From the NCBI RefSeq assembly GCF_004361855.1, contig NZ_SNWQ01000013.1:186001-250000 (forward strand): a stretch of DNA of 64,000 nt. Direction: 5' to 3'. The notes beneath the pieces were generated by a model, which did not search any database, was not told the DNA's origin, and was given only the letters and a program-made list of their open reading frames with translations. Shown here one piece after another: positions 1 to 8,231 of this stretch (positions within the stretch are counted from its first letter, which is position 1; each line of letters starts with the position of its first letter). Source of the DNA: Kribbella caucasensis (GTDB lineage Bacteria > Actinomycetota > Actinomycetes > Propionibacteriales > Kribbellaceae). The position numbers were made by a program, and so were the translations under genes.

Positions 1-963
1 GATGATGAGGGTGTCGTAGCGGGACAGCAGGCGGTCGCGCTGCAGCTCGTTGAGCAGGATGCCGTCGGTCATGAGCTTCACCAATGACCGCTCACTCACC
101 TTGTCGGTGAACCGGACCGCGAACCCGATCGTCTCGCCGAGTTCGGTGCCGAGTTCTTCGGCGATCCGCTCCGCGACTGTACGGGCCGCGAGGCGGCGGG
201 GCTGAGTGTGGCCGATTATCCCGTGTACGCCGCGGCCGAGTTCCATGCAGATCTTCGGGATCTGGGTGGTCTTGCCCGAGCCGGTCTCGCCCGCGATCAC
301 CACGACCTGGTGATCCCGGATCGCCGCCGCGATGTCGTCCTTGAGCTGGCTGACCGGCAGCTCCGCCGGATACGTGATCTCCGGTACCGCCAGCCGCCGT
401 TGCTCGACCCGCCGCTCGGCCTGCTCGATCGCCCCGATCACACCCTCGAGCGCCGCCGCCCGCTTCCGCGCGTCCTTAGTACCCCGAACCCGCTCCAGCC
501 TCCGCCCCAGCTGCTCCCGGTCATACGCCATCAACCCATCAAGCCGACCAACAACCTCCCCGAGCGAAACCGTCTCCTCGGCCTCCCGGCCGCCGCGCCC
601 TGACGCCGCCCCAGTCCCCCGCCCCGCCGTACGAGCACCGCCGGCACCGCCTGCATCCGCCGTACGACCACCACCGGCCCCGGCGTCCGCCGTACCAGCA
701 CCGCCTGCATCCCGGCTGCCGCCCTTCGACGACCCCCCAGCCGCCCGACTCGCTGTACCGGCACCACCTGCATCCGGCGTTCCGGCAGTACCCGGCTCCG
801 GCGTTCCGGCAGTACCCGGCTCCGGCGTACCGGTTGCCCCGGCGTTCGGCGTGCGGGCTGACGGCTTGCGGCCGCGGCGCCTCGGTCGGCGGCGCGCGGC
901 GGGGTCCTGGGCGGGACCGGTGACTGGGGAAGGACTCGACGACTCGGTCCGGGCATCAGGCAT
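1..963 (-). CDS. hrpA: ATP-dependent RNA helicase HrpA, N-terminal part (runs off left edge)
   Basis: DEAH-box helicase of the HrpA type, which uses ATP to unwind or remodel RNA in the cytoplasm. Only the first 321 codons lie in the window. The Walker A segment AGETGSGKTTQIPK is at about residues 224-237, followed by the motif Ia stretch HTQPRRLAARTVAERIAEE, and the reading ends as the DEAH motif is approached. The first 130 residues or so are low-complexity, rich in Gly, Ala, Thr, Pro and Arg, with the repeated segment GTPEPGTA; this extension is probably disordered. ATG at 963 is chosen as start. A TAAACT -10 hexamer lies at 974-979, and an in-frame GTG at 972 is an alternative. The family is secure; the missing helicase C-terminal and OB regions cannot be judged. 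Confidence 0.9.
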   Translation of the reverse strand, partial: MPDARTESSSPSPVTGPAQDPAARRRPRRRGRKPSARTPNAGATGTPEPGTAGTPEPGTAGTPDAGGAGTASRAAGGSSKGGSRDAGGAGTADAGAGGGRTADAGGAGGARTAGRGTGAASGRGGREAEETVSLGEVVGRLDGLMAYDREQLGRRLERVRGTKDARKRAAALEGVIGAIEQAERRVEQRRLAVPEITYPAELPVSQLKDDIAAAIRDHQVVVIAGETGSGKTTQIPKICMELGRGVHGIIGHTQPRRLAARTVAERIAEELGTELGETIGFAVRFTDKVSERSLVKLMTDGILLNELQRDRLLSRYDTLII

Positions 964-1612
964 AACACCCACCAGTTTAGGCGGCGCACCCCAGCACCTC
1001 ATCCGGATTAACCTCGACGCCGCTCAGTCAGGCTGCCTGGGTTCCGGGCGCCCCGCGAGCACCCCCGGCCCGCCTGTGCCGTCCCGGCCGTGGCTCTTCA
1101 GGCAGGTGTGCTCGGGGTTCGGGGTGGGTTATTGCCCGCCGGCAGGCAGAACCCCTCCCAGGTCGCGGCGAAAACCCTCCCCAGTCCATCGAGTGGTCCG
1201 CCGGGCGGCGCCGCGGGGGCGACCTTGGGCTCCGCCGGGCGGGGCCGCCGGGGCGACCTTGGGCACCGCCCAGCCACGTTTCGCGACAGCGGACGCCTGG
1301 CGGGTGCTCAAAGCGGGGTCGCGCGGGCCGATCATGGGTGTCGGGCGTTCGAGTCGTGGATTCAGGGGCGGAAATCGGCCGACGCCAGGGATCTTGAACA
1401 ACATCGCGGGACCGTGAACACCGCACAGCTTGTTCAAGCCCCCGGCTACTTGTTCAAGCCCCCGGCTACTTGTTCAAGCCCCCGGCTACTTGTTCAAGTC
1501 CTCGGCTACGTGTTCGAGCTCCCGGCTACGTGTTCAAGCCCCCGGCTACTTGTTCGAGCTCCCGGCTAGGTGTTCGAGCTCCCGAGCGGCGTTGGGTTTG
1601 AGCGGGTGCGGG
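964..1612. other. intergenic stretch between hrpA and the stress-protein gene
   Basis: About 650 bases with no convincing gene. The reading frames across 1028-1437 on both strands are Arg/Pro-rich, lack ribosome sites and resemble nothing known to me. The right half is the tandem array listed separately. The hrpA promoter hexamer is at the left edge. Confidence 0.6.
1431..1585. repeat. tandem array of 20-bp units, about 8 copies
   Basis: Units begin at 1431, 1451, 1471, 1491, 1511, 1531, 1551 and 1571. The first three are identical (TGTTCAAGCCCCCGGCTACT) and the others differ at a few positions; the last is cut short. Across each junction lies a small dyad, CTTGTTCAAG or a variant such as CTTGTTCGAG. 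The array is therefore a row of binding-site-like dyads spaced exactly 20 bp, about two helical turns. There are no spacers between repeats, so it is not CRISPR. Confidence 0.9.
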
Positions 1613-2017
1613 TCAGTCGTGGCGGGGTGGGACCTTGACGGCCAGGACTGGGACGGGGGATTCCAGCAGGACTCGTTGGGCGGTGCTGCCGAGGATTAGT
1701 TTGCCGACTGGGCTGCGGCGGCGGAGGCCGAGGACGATCATGGCGACGTCTTCGGCGGCCGCCGCCTTCAACAGCTCCGTGGCGACGTCGTTGCCGCCGT
1801 CCGCCTGCTGGATCGTCACCTCGACGCCCCGTTCACGCAATCTCGCCTCGGCGGTCGCCAGTTCGTCGGCGCTGGCGTAACGCCGGTCGAGGTACGCGTC
1901 ACCCCGGCTGGTGTTGAGCAGCAGGACCGACGCTCCGCGGAGTACGGCCTCGGCGGCCGCGGCGTCGAGGGCGGCTTCACCCTCCGGCGTGGGGACATAG
2001 CCGACCAGGATCTTCAC
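1613..2017 (-). CDS. universal stress protein, UspA family
   Basis: A single-domain Usp protein of about 134 residues, the usual length. It begins KILVGYVPTPEGEAAL, the first beta strand of the fold. Near the C-terminus GLRRRSPVGKLILGST fits the ATP-binding Usp signature (G-x2-G-x9-G-S/T), with Arg where the second Gly is often found. Such proteins bind ATP or act in stress and dormancy responses in the cytoplasm. The reading frame extends upstream to 2203, but the extra residues do not fit the family. GTG at 2017 has GGGAG about 9 bases upstream, so it is preferred. It is a single gene. Confidence 0.85.
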   Translation of the reverse strand: MKILVGYVPTPEGEAALDAAAAEAVLRGASVLLLNTSRGDAYLDRRYASADELATAEARLRERGVEVTIQQADGGNDVATELLKAAAAEDVAMIVLGLRRRSPVGKLILGSTAQRVLLESPVPVLAVKVPPRHD

Positions 2018-2213
2018 GGAGACCACTCTCCCATCCGTCCCGGTGATCCCTGCAGCGATCCACGCCGGGCCGACCGTATCTGCACCACTCACCAACATCG
2101 CTCCACCCGAGGAACTCACGCTCAGCCAGCGGCCGACCCCGGCTGTTCGGGGGTTTGGTGAGTGCTGGGGATACGCGTAGCCGACCTGGCCCGCCGCTGG
2201 CAAGTGCCGGGTC

Positions 2214-3830
2214 TCAGGAGTCTGTCAGCCGGCGTTTGAGGACTTTGCCGGTGGCGTTGCGGGGGAGTTCGTCGACGATGACGACCTCTCGGGGTGCCTT
2301 GTAGCGAGCCAGGTTGGTGCGGACGTGGTCGATCAGTTCGTCGGGGGTCGCCTCGCCGGACAAAACGACGTACCCGATCAGGCGCTGGCCGAACTCCTCG
2401 TCGGGTACGCCGACGACCGCCGCGTCCACGACCGCCGGGTGGCTCATCAGGCAGTCCTCGACCTCGATCGGGTACACGTTCTCGCCGCCGGACACGATCA
2501 TGTCGTCCTCGCGACCGTCGACGAACAGTCGCCCCTCGGCGTCCAGGTGGCCGAGATCGCCGGTGCTCATCCGGCCGTCCACGACGGTCTTGCTGCTGCC
2601 GTCGGAGTACCCGCCGAAGACCAGGCCGCCGCCCGCGAAGATCCGCCCGGTCTCACCGGCCGGGAGCGGTCGGTCGTCGAGGTCGAGGATCCGGACCGAG
2701 CTGCCGAGGCAGGGCCGACCGACGGTGCCGGGTGCGGCCAGCAGATCGCGGGAGGACGCTATCGTGGCGATCCCGATCTCGCTTGACCCGTACGCATCGC
2801 ACAGCACCGGGCCGAACTGCGCGATGAACCGCTCCGCCAACGCGGGTCCCAATGCCGAAGCGCCGGACAGAACCGTCCGCAACGACTTCAGCTCGTACTG
2901 CGCGATCGCCTCCGGACCAAGGTCGAGCATCCGCTGGAGCATCACCGGTACGGCGACGACCGAGCCGGCCCGGTTCGTGTCGATCGACGCGAGCACGGCG
3001 GCCGCGTCGTACCGGCGGGCGAGGACCAACGGGGAGCCGAGGAAGAGCGCGAGCATCGAGTTGAGCAGGCCGAGTCCGTGGAACAGCGGCGGGCAGATCA
3101 CCATCGGCTCACCCGAGCGCAGACCGAGTCGGTTGAGGGCGCTCGCGGTGAGCCCGGCCAGTCCGGCAGCGGTCGGAGCCCTGGGTGCGGCCTTTGGCGT
3201 ACCGGTCGTGCCGGACGTGAGGATCGTGATGTGACCAGGCCTGTCAGGGACCGGCGGTTCCGGCGCATCGGTCGCGGCCAGCTCGTCGAGCCCGCTACCA
3301 CCGGCCTCACGCCAACCGGTGATGCGCGTAATGGAGGTCTCGACGGTGAAATCCTCGTCGTGGACCAGCAGATCGGGGCGATGCCTCTCCAGCACGGCTT
3401 TGAGCTGCGGCGGAGCGAACTCCGTGTTGACGAACAACACGTCCGCACCGAGTCGCGAGGCCGCGAGCGTCGCCTCCAGGAACCACCTGTGGTTCCGGCA
3501 GAGCACCGCGACCTTGCTCCCCGCAACGATCCCGTACCGCGCTCGTAGTGCGGCCGCGATCCGGGCGACTCGTTGGTCGAGCTCCTGATAGGTCAGGCTG
3601 CCTCGTTCGTCGATCACGGCGGCCCGATCGGGGTACCGGATCGCCGCGATCGCGCCGAGCGCCGCCATCGACTGGCCCCATCGGCGCAACGCCCGCTCGA
3701 TCCCGACCAGGTGGCCCGGCCGGGCGGATCGCCAGACGCCCGACCTGATCAGCGCCGCCGAGACGCCACCGACCTCGGCTGCTCCTCGGACCAGCCAGTC
3801 GGGTGGCCGCATCGGGCCGATCGGTCTCAC
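2214..3830 (-). CDS. acyl-CoA synthetase (ANL superfamily, FadD-like)
   Basis: AMP-forming ligase that would activate a carboxylic acid through an acyl-adenylate and load it onto CoA. The P-loop TSGTTGTPK is at about residue 210, the aryl/acyl adenylation segment DAYGSSEIG in the middle, then STGDLGHLD, the hinge region GREDDMIVSGGENVYP, and the catalytic C-terminal lysine in RNATGKVLKRRL. Its 538 residues match the family. The GTG start at 3830 overlaps the stop of the SDR gene by 4 bases (GTGA), so the two are translationally coupled. The partner suggests oxidation or modification of a lipid or aromatic acid; the substrate is not visible. An in-frame upstream extension to 3968 would overlap the SDR gene and is rejected. 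Confidence 0.9.
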   Translation of the reverse strand: MRPIGPMRPPDWLVRGAAEVGGVSAALIRSGVWRSARPGHLVGIERALRRWGQSMAALGAIAAIRYPDRAAVIDERGSLTYQELDQRVARIAAALRARYGIVAGSKVAVLCRNHRWFLEATLAASRLGADVLFVNTEFAPPQLKAVLERHRPDLLVHDEDFTVETSITRITGWREAGGSGLDELAATDAPEPPVPDRPGHITILTSGTTGTPKAAPRAPTAAGLAGLTASALNRLGLRSGEPMVICPPLFHGLGLLNSMLALFLGSPLVLARRYDAAAVLASIDTNRAGSVVAVPVMLQRMLDLGPEAIAQYELKSLRTVLSGASALGPALAERFIAQFGPVLCDAYGSSEIGIATIASSRDLLAAPGTVGRPCLGSSVRILDLDDRPLPAGETGRIFAGGGLVFGGYSDGSSKTVVDGRMSTGDLGHLDAEGRLFVDGREDDMIVSGGENVYPIEVEDCLMSHPAVVDAAVVGVPDEEFGQRLIGYVVLSGEATPDELIDHVRTNLARYKAPREVVIVDELPRNATGKVLKRRLTDS

Positions 3831-4696
3831 GGTTTCGTTCGATCCGTCCGGCGGAAGTACTGCTCGAACAGCCGGTCCGTCGGTACCCGGAAGAGGTTGC
3901 CCAAGGCATCGGCCGGGCGGACGAACGGCGGGGTGATGTTGTGCGGCCGCTCGGCGACGGCGGTGCACACCTGGTCCGCGGCCTGCTCGGGCGTCAGACC
4001 TGGCATCTTGTTGAGCAGGGGAGTCGGCTCGCTCATCCGGGTGTGGACGAGGCCCATGTAGACGGTCGACGTGGTCACGCCGTCATGGCGGATCTCCTGG
4101 GCGATGCAGCGCAGCCAGACGTCGAAGGCGCTCTTCGACGCCAGGTACGCCGACCAGCGGGCCATCGGGGGAGTGCGGACGCCGGCGGTCGACACGTTGA
4201 CGATGTGGCCGGATCCTCGCTTGCGCATCGACGGGAGGAGTTCGAGGACGAGCTTGGCCGGGCCGAGGTAGTTGACCGCGTTGGTCCGCTCGATGTCGTG
4301 GAACCGCTGGTAGGAGTCCGCGACCGACCGGCGGATCGACTTCCCCGCGTTGCTGACGAGCACGTCGACGTGATCGTGATCCCGGAGTACGTCGGCGACG
4401 AGCTGCTCGATCGCGGCCGGGTCGGCGAGGTTGGTGGGGTAGGCGTGCGCCTTGCCGCCCGTAGTACGGATCTCGTCGGCGACGGCGTTGAGCTGGTCCG
4501 CAGTACGGGCGACCAGGAGCACGGTCGCGCCGGCGCGGGCCAGGCGTTTGGCGGTCGCCTCACCGATCCCGTACGACGAACCGGTGACCAGGACGACCTT
4601 GTCGCGGACAGCTTCGGTGAGGCGGTGGTCCGGGATCCGGGCGTGCCCGTTGATCGCTGCGACGAGCAAGGGCCAGCCGATCGGGCGCTTCTCCAT
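3827..4696 (-). CDS. short-chain dehydrogenase/reductase
   Basis: Classical SDR of 289 residues, an NAD(P)-dependent oxidoreductase. The cofactor motif TGSSYGIG is at about residues 38-45. VSNAG follows, and the catalytic Ser with the YxxxK pair is in STAGVRTPP...SAYLASK. The first 30 residues precede the Rossmann core. It is the first gene of a two-gene operon with the acyl-CoA synthetase. Its ATG lies 6 bases after the hexamer TAATAT, so the transcript is probably leaderless. Lipid or fatty-acyl substrates are likely from context, but this is inference. Confidence 0.9.
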   Translation of the reverse strand: MEKRPIGWPLLVAAINGHARIPDHRLTEAVRDKVVLVTGSSYGIGEATAKRLARAGATVLLVARTADQLNAVADEIRTTGGKAHAYPTNLADPAAIEQLVADVLRDHDHVDVLVSNAGKSIRRSVADSYQRFHDIERTNAVNYLGPAKLVLELLPSMRKRGSGHIVNVSTAGVRTPPMARWSAYLASKSAFDVWLRCIAQEIRHDGVTTSTVYMGLVHTRMSEPTPLLNKMPGLTPEQAADQVCTAVAERPHNITPPFVRPADALGNLFRVPTDRLFEQYFRRTDRTKP

Positions 4697-4702
4697 GGTG
4701 AG

Positions 4703-4718
4703 ATATTACCCGTTGGTA
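4703..4718 (-). promoter_or_regulatory. leaderless promoter and possible operator of the SDR/ligase operon
   Basis: On the minus strand TAATAT (4708-4703) ends 6 bases before the ATG at 4696. A 12-bp dyad TACC-CGTT-GGTA (4707-4718) overlaps the upstream edge of this hexamer. Such a site could bind a TetR-type regulator, but none lies adjacent. Confidence 0.55.
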
Positions 4719-4735
4719 GCCCGGGTTGGGCAGGG

Positions 4736-5860
4736 TCAGACGAGGGGGACCAGGTCGTGCGGCCGGCGGTTGAGGGGCTCGACGCCGGTTTCGGTGACGA
4801 TGACGATGTCCTCGATCCGGGCGCCCCAGCGGCCGGGCTGGTAGAGGCCGGGCTCGACGCTGAACGCCATGCCTGGTTCGAGGATCAGCTCGTTGCCGCT
4901 GACGATGTAGGGGTCTTCGTGGACATCGAGTCCGATGCCGTGGCCGGTCCGGTGGATGAAGAGCTCGCCGAAGCCGGCGGCCGTGATCACCGACCGGGCG
5001 GCGGCATCGATCGATTCCGCGGTCACTCCAGGGCGTACCGCGTCGACCGCTGCCTGCTGAGCCTCCTGCAGCACCGCGTACGTGGCCGCCACGTCGGCAT
5101 CCCGCGGCGTGCCCACCGAGTAGGTCCGCGTGGAGTCCGAGTTGTACCCCGACGGCAGCGGCCCGCCGATGTCGACGACGACCACGTCGCCTTCCTCGAT
5201 CACGCGAACGGAGACGGCGTGGTGCGGGCTCGCTCCATTCGGACCACTCCCGACGATGACGAAGTCGGCGACCTCGTGACCCTCCTCGACGATCGCGGCG
5301 GCGATGTCCGCGCCCACCTCGGCCTCGGTCCGGCCGGCCCGCAGGAACTCGCCGACGCGAGCGTGCACGCGATCGATCGCGGCTCCGGCGGCGCGGAGTT
5401 CGGCGATCTCGGCGGCGTCCTTGCGCATCCGCAACTCACGCACGATCGGTCCCGCCAGAACCTGTTCGGCGCTCGGCAGCGCGTCGCGCAGTGCGAGCAC
5501 GTGCAGCGCCGGCGTGAAGTCGCTGACCGCCACCCGATCGGGCTTGCCCAGCCGCGCGGCGACCGCTGCGTACGGGTTCTCGCCGTCGACCCAGGTGAGC
5601 ACCTCGACCCCAAGCTCGGCCAGCGGCACACCTGCGAACCCGGGTGCTTCGATCTTCGGTACGACGAGCGCGGGCGCGCCGTCAGCCGGGATCACGAGCG
5701 TGGTCAGCCGCTCAAAAGAACCACCGGCTTGGCCCAGCAGGTACCGCAGATCCGACCCGGGCGCAATCACCAGCCCAGTCCCACCCGCGGCCTTCCGAGC
5801 CCGCTCCAACCGCCCCCGAAGCACCCCAGCATCAACCACCTGCACAGAACGACGCGACAT
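4736..5860 (-). CDS. M24 family metallopeptidase (Xaa-Pro aminopeptidase-like)
   Basis: Creatinase/prolidase fold enzyme of 374 residues, with an N-terminal domain (about 1-140) and a pita-bread catalytic domain. Metal ligands can be followed as VDIGG, the Asp in NSDSTRTY, the His in HRTGHGIGLDVHE, the Glu in EPGMAFSVEPG and the Glu in ARIEDIVIV. It probably removes N-terminal residues before proline or cleaves dipeptides in the cytoplasm. ATG at 5860 follows TAGGGT (5873-5868) by 7 bases, which indicates a leaderless start. The frame is open far upstream on this strand, but that part runs antisense through the neighbouring regulator gene and is not coding. Confidence 0.9.
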   Translation of the reverse strand: MSRRSVQVVDAGVLRGRLERARKAAGGTGLVIAPGSDLRYLLGQAGGSFERLTTLVIPADGAPALVVPKIEAPGFAGVPLAELGVEVLTWVDGENPYAAVAARLGKPDRVAVSDFTPALHVLALRDALPSAEQVLAGPIVRELRMRKDAAEIAELRAAGAAIDRVHARVGEFLRAGRTEAEVGADIAAAIVEEGHEVADFVIVGSGPNGASPHHAVSVRVIEEGDVVVVDIGGPLPSGYNSDSTRTYSVGTPRDADVAATYAVLQEAQQAAVDAVRPGVTAESIDAAARSVITAAGFGELFIHRTGHGIGLDVHEDPYIVSGNELILEPGMAFSVEPGLYQPGRWGARIEDIVIVTETGVEPLNRRPHDLVPLV

Positions 5861-5867
5861 GCCCTCG

Positions 5868-5873
5868 ACCCTA
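5868..5873 (-). promoter_or_regulatory. -10 hexamer TAGGGT of the M24 peptidase gene (leaderless)
   Basis: TAGGGT on the minus strand, 7 bases from the ATG at 5860. The same arrangement occurs before recQ, the HNH gene, the second tetR gene and lrp in this window. Confidence 0.6.
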
Positions 5874-5883
5874 TCCCGCTGGA

Positions 5884-6858
5884 TCAGCTGGCGCGGAAGG
5901 TTTTTCGGTAGGCCAGGGGGGAGACGCCGAGGTCGGTGCGGAGGTGGTGTCTTAGGGAGGCGGCGGTCCCGAGGCCGGCGGATTGGGCGACTCGGTCTAC
6001 GGACAGGTCGGTGGTCTCCAGCAGGTGGCATGCGTGCCGGACGCGTTGCTGCAGTAACCAGGTCCCCGGCGACTGGCCGGTCTCCGTCTTGAACTTCCGG
6101 CTGAACGTCCGCACACTCATCCGCGCATGCTCGGCCAATCCGGCGAGGCTGAGTTCCTCGTCCAGCCGCTCGAGCGCCCAGGCCCGGGTCGGCGCCGTAC
6201 CGTCGCTGCCCTCGTCCGGCATGACTCGCTCGATGAACTGCGACTGCCCACCATCGCGCCACGGCGGAACGACGCAGTGCCGAGCGGCCCGGTTCGCGAC
6301 CTCGCTGCCGAAGTCGCGGCGGATCAGGTGCAGGCAGAGATCCACGCCCGCGGCGAGTCCGGCCGACGTGATGATGTCGCCGTCGTCGATGAACAGCAGG
6401 TTCTCGTCGAGCCGCACCTTCGGATAGAGGTCGCGGAACATCGCGGCCCGAAGCCAATGCGTGGTGGCCGGCCGGTCGTCGAGCAAGCCGGCCGCGGCGA
6501 GTACGAAGGCGCCCGTGCAGATCGAGGCGATCCTCGTCCCGGGCCGGATCGTGCGCAGCGCCGCGGCCAGGTCGGCGGGCAACGTCCCTTCGTACCGGGG
6601 CTGCCGGATGTACGTGCCCGGGATGATCACCGTGTCGGCATCGGCCAGCGCCTCGGCGCCGTAGTCGGGGATGAGCGTGAAGCCCGCGCCCGCCCGGATC
6701 GGCGCGGCCTGCAACCCGCAGATGCGGACGTCGTACAGGGCGGTCCCGTCGGCGCGGGTGGCGGCGCCGAAGACGGTCGGCGGGATGGTCAGGTCGTAGC
6801 CGACGACGGGCTCGAGCGCGAGGACGGCGATCCGGTGGAGCTGGCCAGAACGAGGCAT
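5884..6858 (-). CDS. GlxA-type transcriptional regulator (DJ-1/PfpI + AraC HTH)
   Basis: An N-terminal class I glutamine-amidotransferase-like domain (about 1-190) contains the elbow ICTGAFVLAAAGLLDD, with Cys at the expected place. A C-terminal AraC DNA-binding domain follows, with SLAGLAEHARMSVRTFSRKF and the second helix-turn-helix DRVAQSAGLGTAASLRHH. It would sense a small molecule and regulate transcription. It is divergent from an MFS transporter gene, its most likely target. Three ATGs (6876, 6864, 6858) are in frame. 6858 puts MPRSGQLHRIAVLAL at the N-terminus and is preferred without strong evidence. Confidence 0.85.
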   Translation of the reverse strand: MPRSGQLHRIAVLALEPVVGYDLTIPPTVFGAATRADGTALYDVRICGLQAAPIRAGAGFTLIPDYGAEALADADTVIIPGTYIRQPRYEGTLPADLAAALRTIRPGTRIASICTGAFVLAAAGLLDDRPATTHWLRAAMFRDLYPKVRLDENLLFIDDGDIITSAGLAAGVDLCLHLIRRDFGSEVANRAARHCVVPPWRDGGQSQFIERVMPDEGSDGTAPTRAWALERLDEELSLAGLAEHARMSVRTFSRKFKTETGQSPGTWLLQQRVRHACHLLETTDLSVDRVAQSAGLGTAASLRHHLRTDLGVSPLAYRKTFRAS

Positions 6859-6892
6859 GGCCATATCTTGACACATGCTGGCGGTCTGGCCA
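6842..6892. promoter_or_regulatory. inverted repeat at the regulator/MFS divergent promoter
   Basis: TGGCCAGA (6842-6849) and TCTGGCCA (6885-6892) form a perfect 8-bp inverted repeat around the regulator start codons, with a third palindrome ATGGCCAT at 6857-6864 between them. TTGACA at 6868-6873 could be the -35 of the rightward transporter gene. This looks like the operator of the GlxA-type regulator. Confidence 0.4.
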
Positions 6893-6928
6893 CTGTTTCC
6901 GGGGATGCTTCTCCGGCAGGATTCCGGA

Positions 6929-8209
6929 GTGACTCAGATCCTGGAGAAGAAGACGGTCCGGCTGCACCGTGCTTGGCCCGTCGCGGCCGTCGGTTTCGTC
7001 ACCCTGATCGGGGCGGCCGGATTCCGCTCGGTGCCCGGTGTGCTGCTCGATCCGCTGCACGACGAGTTCGGCTGGTCGCACGCGACGATCTCGGCCGCGG
7101 TGTCGATCAACCTGCTGCTGTACGGCCTGATCTCGCCGTTCGCCGCCGCGCTGATGGACCGGCTGGGGCTGCGCAAGGTGGTCAGCGGTGCGCTGGTGCT
7201 GATCGCGCTCGGCAGTGGGCTGACCATCTTCATGGACTCGTCGTGGCAACTACTGCTCTGCTGGGGTCTGCTGGTCGGTGTCGGGACCGGATCGATGTCG
7301 ATGACGTTCGTCGCGACGATTACCGGGCGCTGGTTCGTACGACGCCGCGGGCTGGTCACCGGGATCCTGACTGCCGCCGGGGCGACGGGTCAGCTGATCT
7401 TCCTGCCGTTGATCGCGCGGCTCGCCACCTCGTACGGGTGGCGTGTGCCGGCACTGGTGGCTGCCGGGGCGGCGCTGGCCGTCGTACCGCTGGTGCTGTT
7501 GTTCTTGCGGGACTATCCGAGTGACGTAGGGCTCAGGGCGTACGGGGCGCCTGAGGGGAGCGCGGCTGGGCAGCGGGTGGAGACGACCGGCAGTAGTGCC
7601 GTGCGGGCGATCACTGCGCTACGGGACGCGGCTCGTCGACCGGTGTTCTGGCTGCTAGCTGGTGGGTTCGCGATCTGCGGTGCGTCGACGAACGGGTTGA
7701 TCGGGACGCACTTCGTGACCGCCGCACACGACCACGGGATGCCGGTGACGACGGCTGCCTCGCTGCTGGCACTGGTGGGCGTCTTCGATGTCGGCGGCAC
7801 GATCGTTTCCGGGTGGCTGACCGACCGGTGGGATCCGCGGTACCTGCTGATCGGGTACTACGCGCTGCGCGGCTTGTCGCTGCTGGTGCTGCCGTCGTTG
7901 CTCGGGCCTACGGCTCAGCCGAGTATGTGGGTGTTCATCATCTTCTACGGGCTGGACTGGGTCGCGACCGTGCCGCCGACGGTGGCGTTGTGCCGGGAGT
8001 GGTTCGGCGTGGACGGGCCGATCGTGTTCGGGTGGGTGTTCGCTTCGCATCAGGTCGGTGCGGCGTTGGCGGCGACTGGGGCGGGGGCGATCCGGGATGC
8101 GCAGGGTGACTACAACCTCGCGTGGTACTTGGCCGGTGGGTTGTGCGCGGCGGCGGCGTTGATGTCTGCGAGCATCGGTCGTCGGATACAGCCCGCGGTT
8201 GCCGTCTAG
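6929..8209 (+). CDS. MFS transporter
   Basis: Major facilitator protein of about 426 residues with twelve predicted membrane segments. The loop after segment 2 has the MFS signature-like LMDRLGLRKVV, and a second conserved loop follows segment 8 (GWLTDRWDPRY). The pattern resembles oxalate/formate-antiporter and monocarboxylate-type families, but the substrate is unknown. The frame opens upstream at 6875. GTG at 6929 (TQILEKKTVRLHR) and ATG at 6905 are the candidate starts. Expression is probably controlled by the divergent GlxA-type regulator. A stem-loop follows directly after the stop. Confidence 0.88.
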   Translation: MTQILEKKTVRLHRAWPVAAVGFVTLIGAAGFRSVPGVLLDPLHDEFGWSHATISAAVSINLLLYGLISPFAAALMDRLGLRKVVSGALVLIALGSGLTIFMDSSWQLLLCWGLLVGVGTGSMSMTFVATITGRWFVRRRGLVTGILTAAGATGQLIFLPLIARLATSYGWRVPALVAAGAALAVVPLVLLFLRDYPSDVGLRAYGAPEGSAAGQRVETTGSSAVRAITALRDAARRPVFWLLAGGFAICGASTNGLIGTHFVTAAHDHGMPVTTAASLLALVGVFDVGGTIVSGWLTDRWDPRYLLIGYYALRGLSLLVLPSLLGPTAQPSMWVFIIFYGLDWVATVPPTVALCREWFGVDGPIVFGWVFASHQVGAALAATGAGAIRDAQGDYNLAWYLAGGLCAAAALMSASIGRRIQPAVAV

Positions 8210-8212
8210 CGT

Positions 8213-8231
8213 CCTAGTGCCCCGCACTAGG
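8213..8231. terminator. bidirectional stem-loop between MFS and soxR ends
   Basis: CCTAGTGC (8213-8220) pairs perfectly with GCACTAGG (8224-8231) around a 3-base loop. It fills the gap between two convergent stop codons. There is no T-tract. Confidence 0.7.

Noticed and set aside
1431..1585. CRISPR array
   Set aside because: The 20-bp units are directly adjacent with no spacers, and no cas gene is nearby.
3803..5911. Long plus-strand frame of about 700 codons
   Set aside because: It is antisense to the SDR and M24 peptidase genes, which carry clear motifs; the translation is Arg/Asp/Gly-rich without domains.
5884..7249. N-terminal extension of the M24 peptidase to 7249
   Set aside because: The extra residues run antisense through the GlxA-type regulator gene and read as Arg/Pro-rich shadow; the peptidase has its own leaderless start at 5860.
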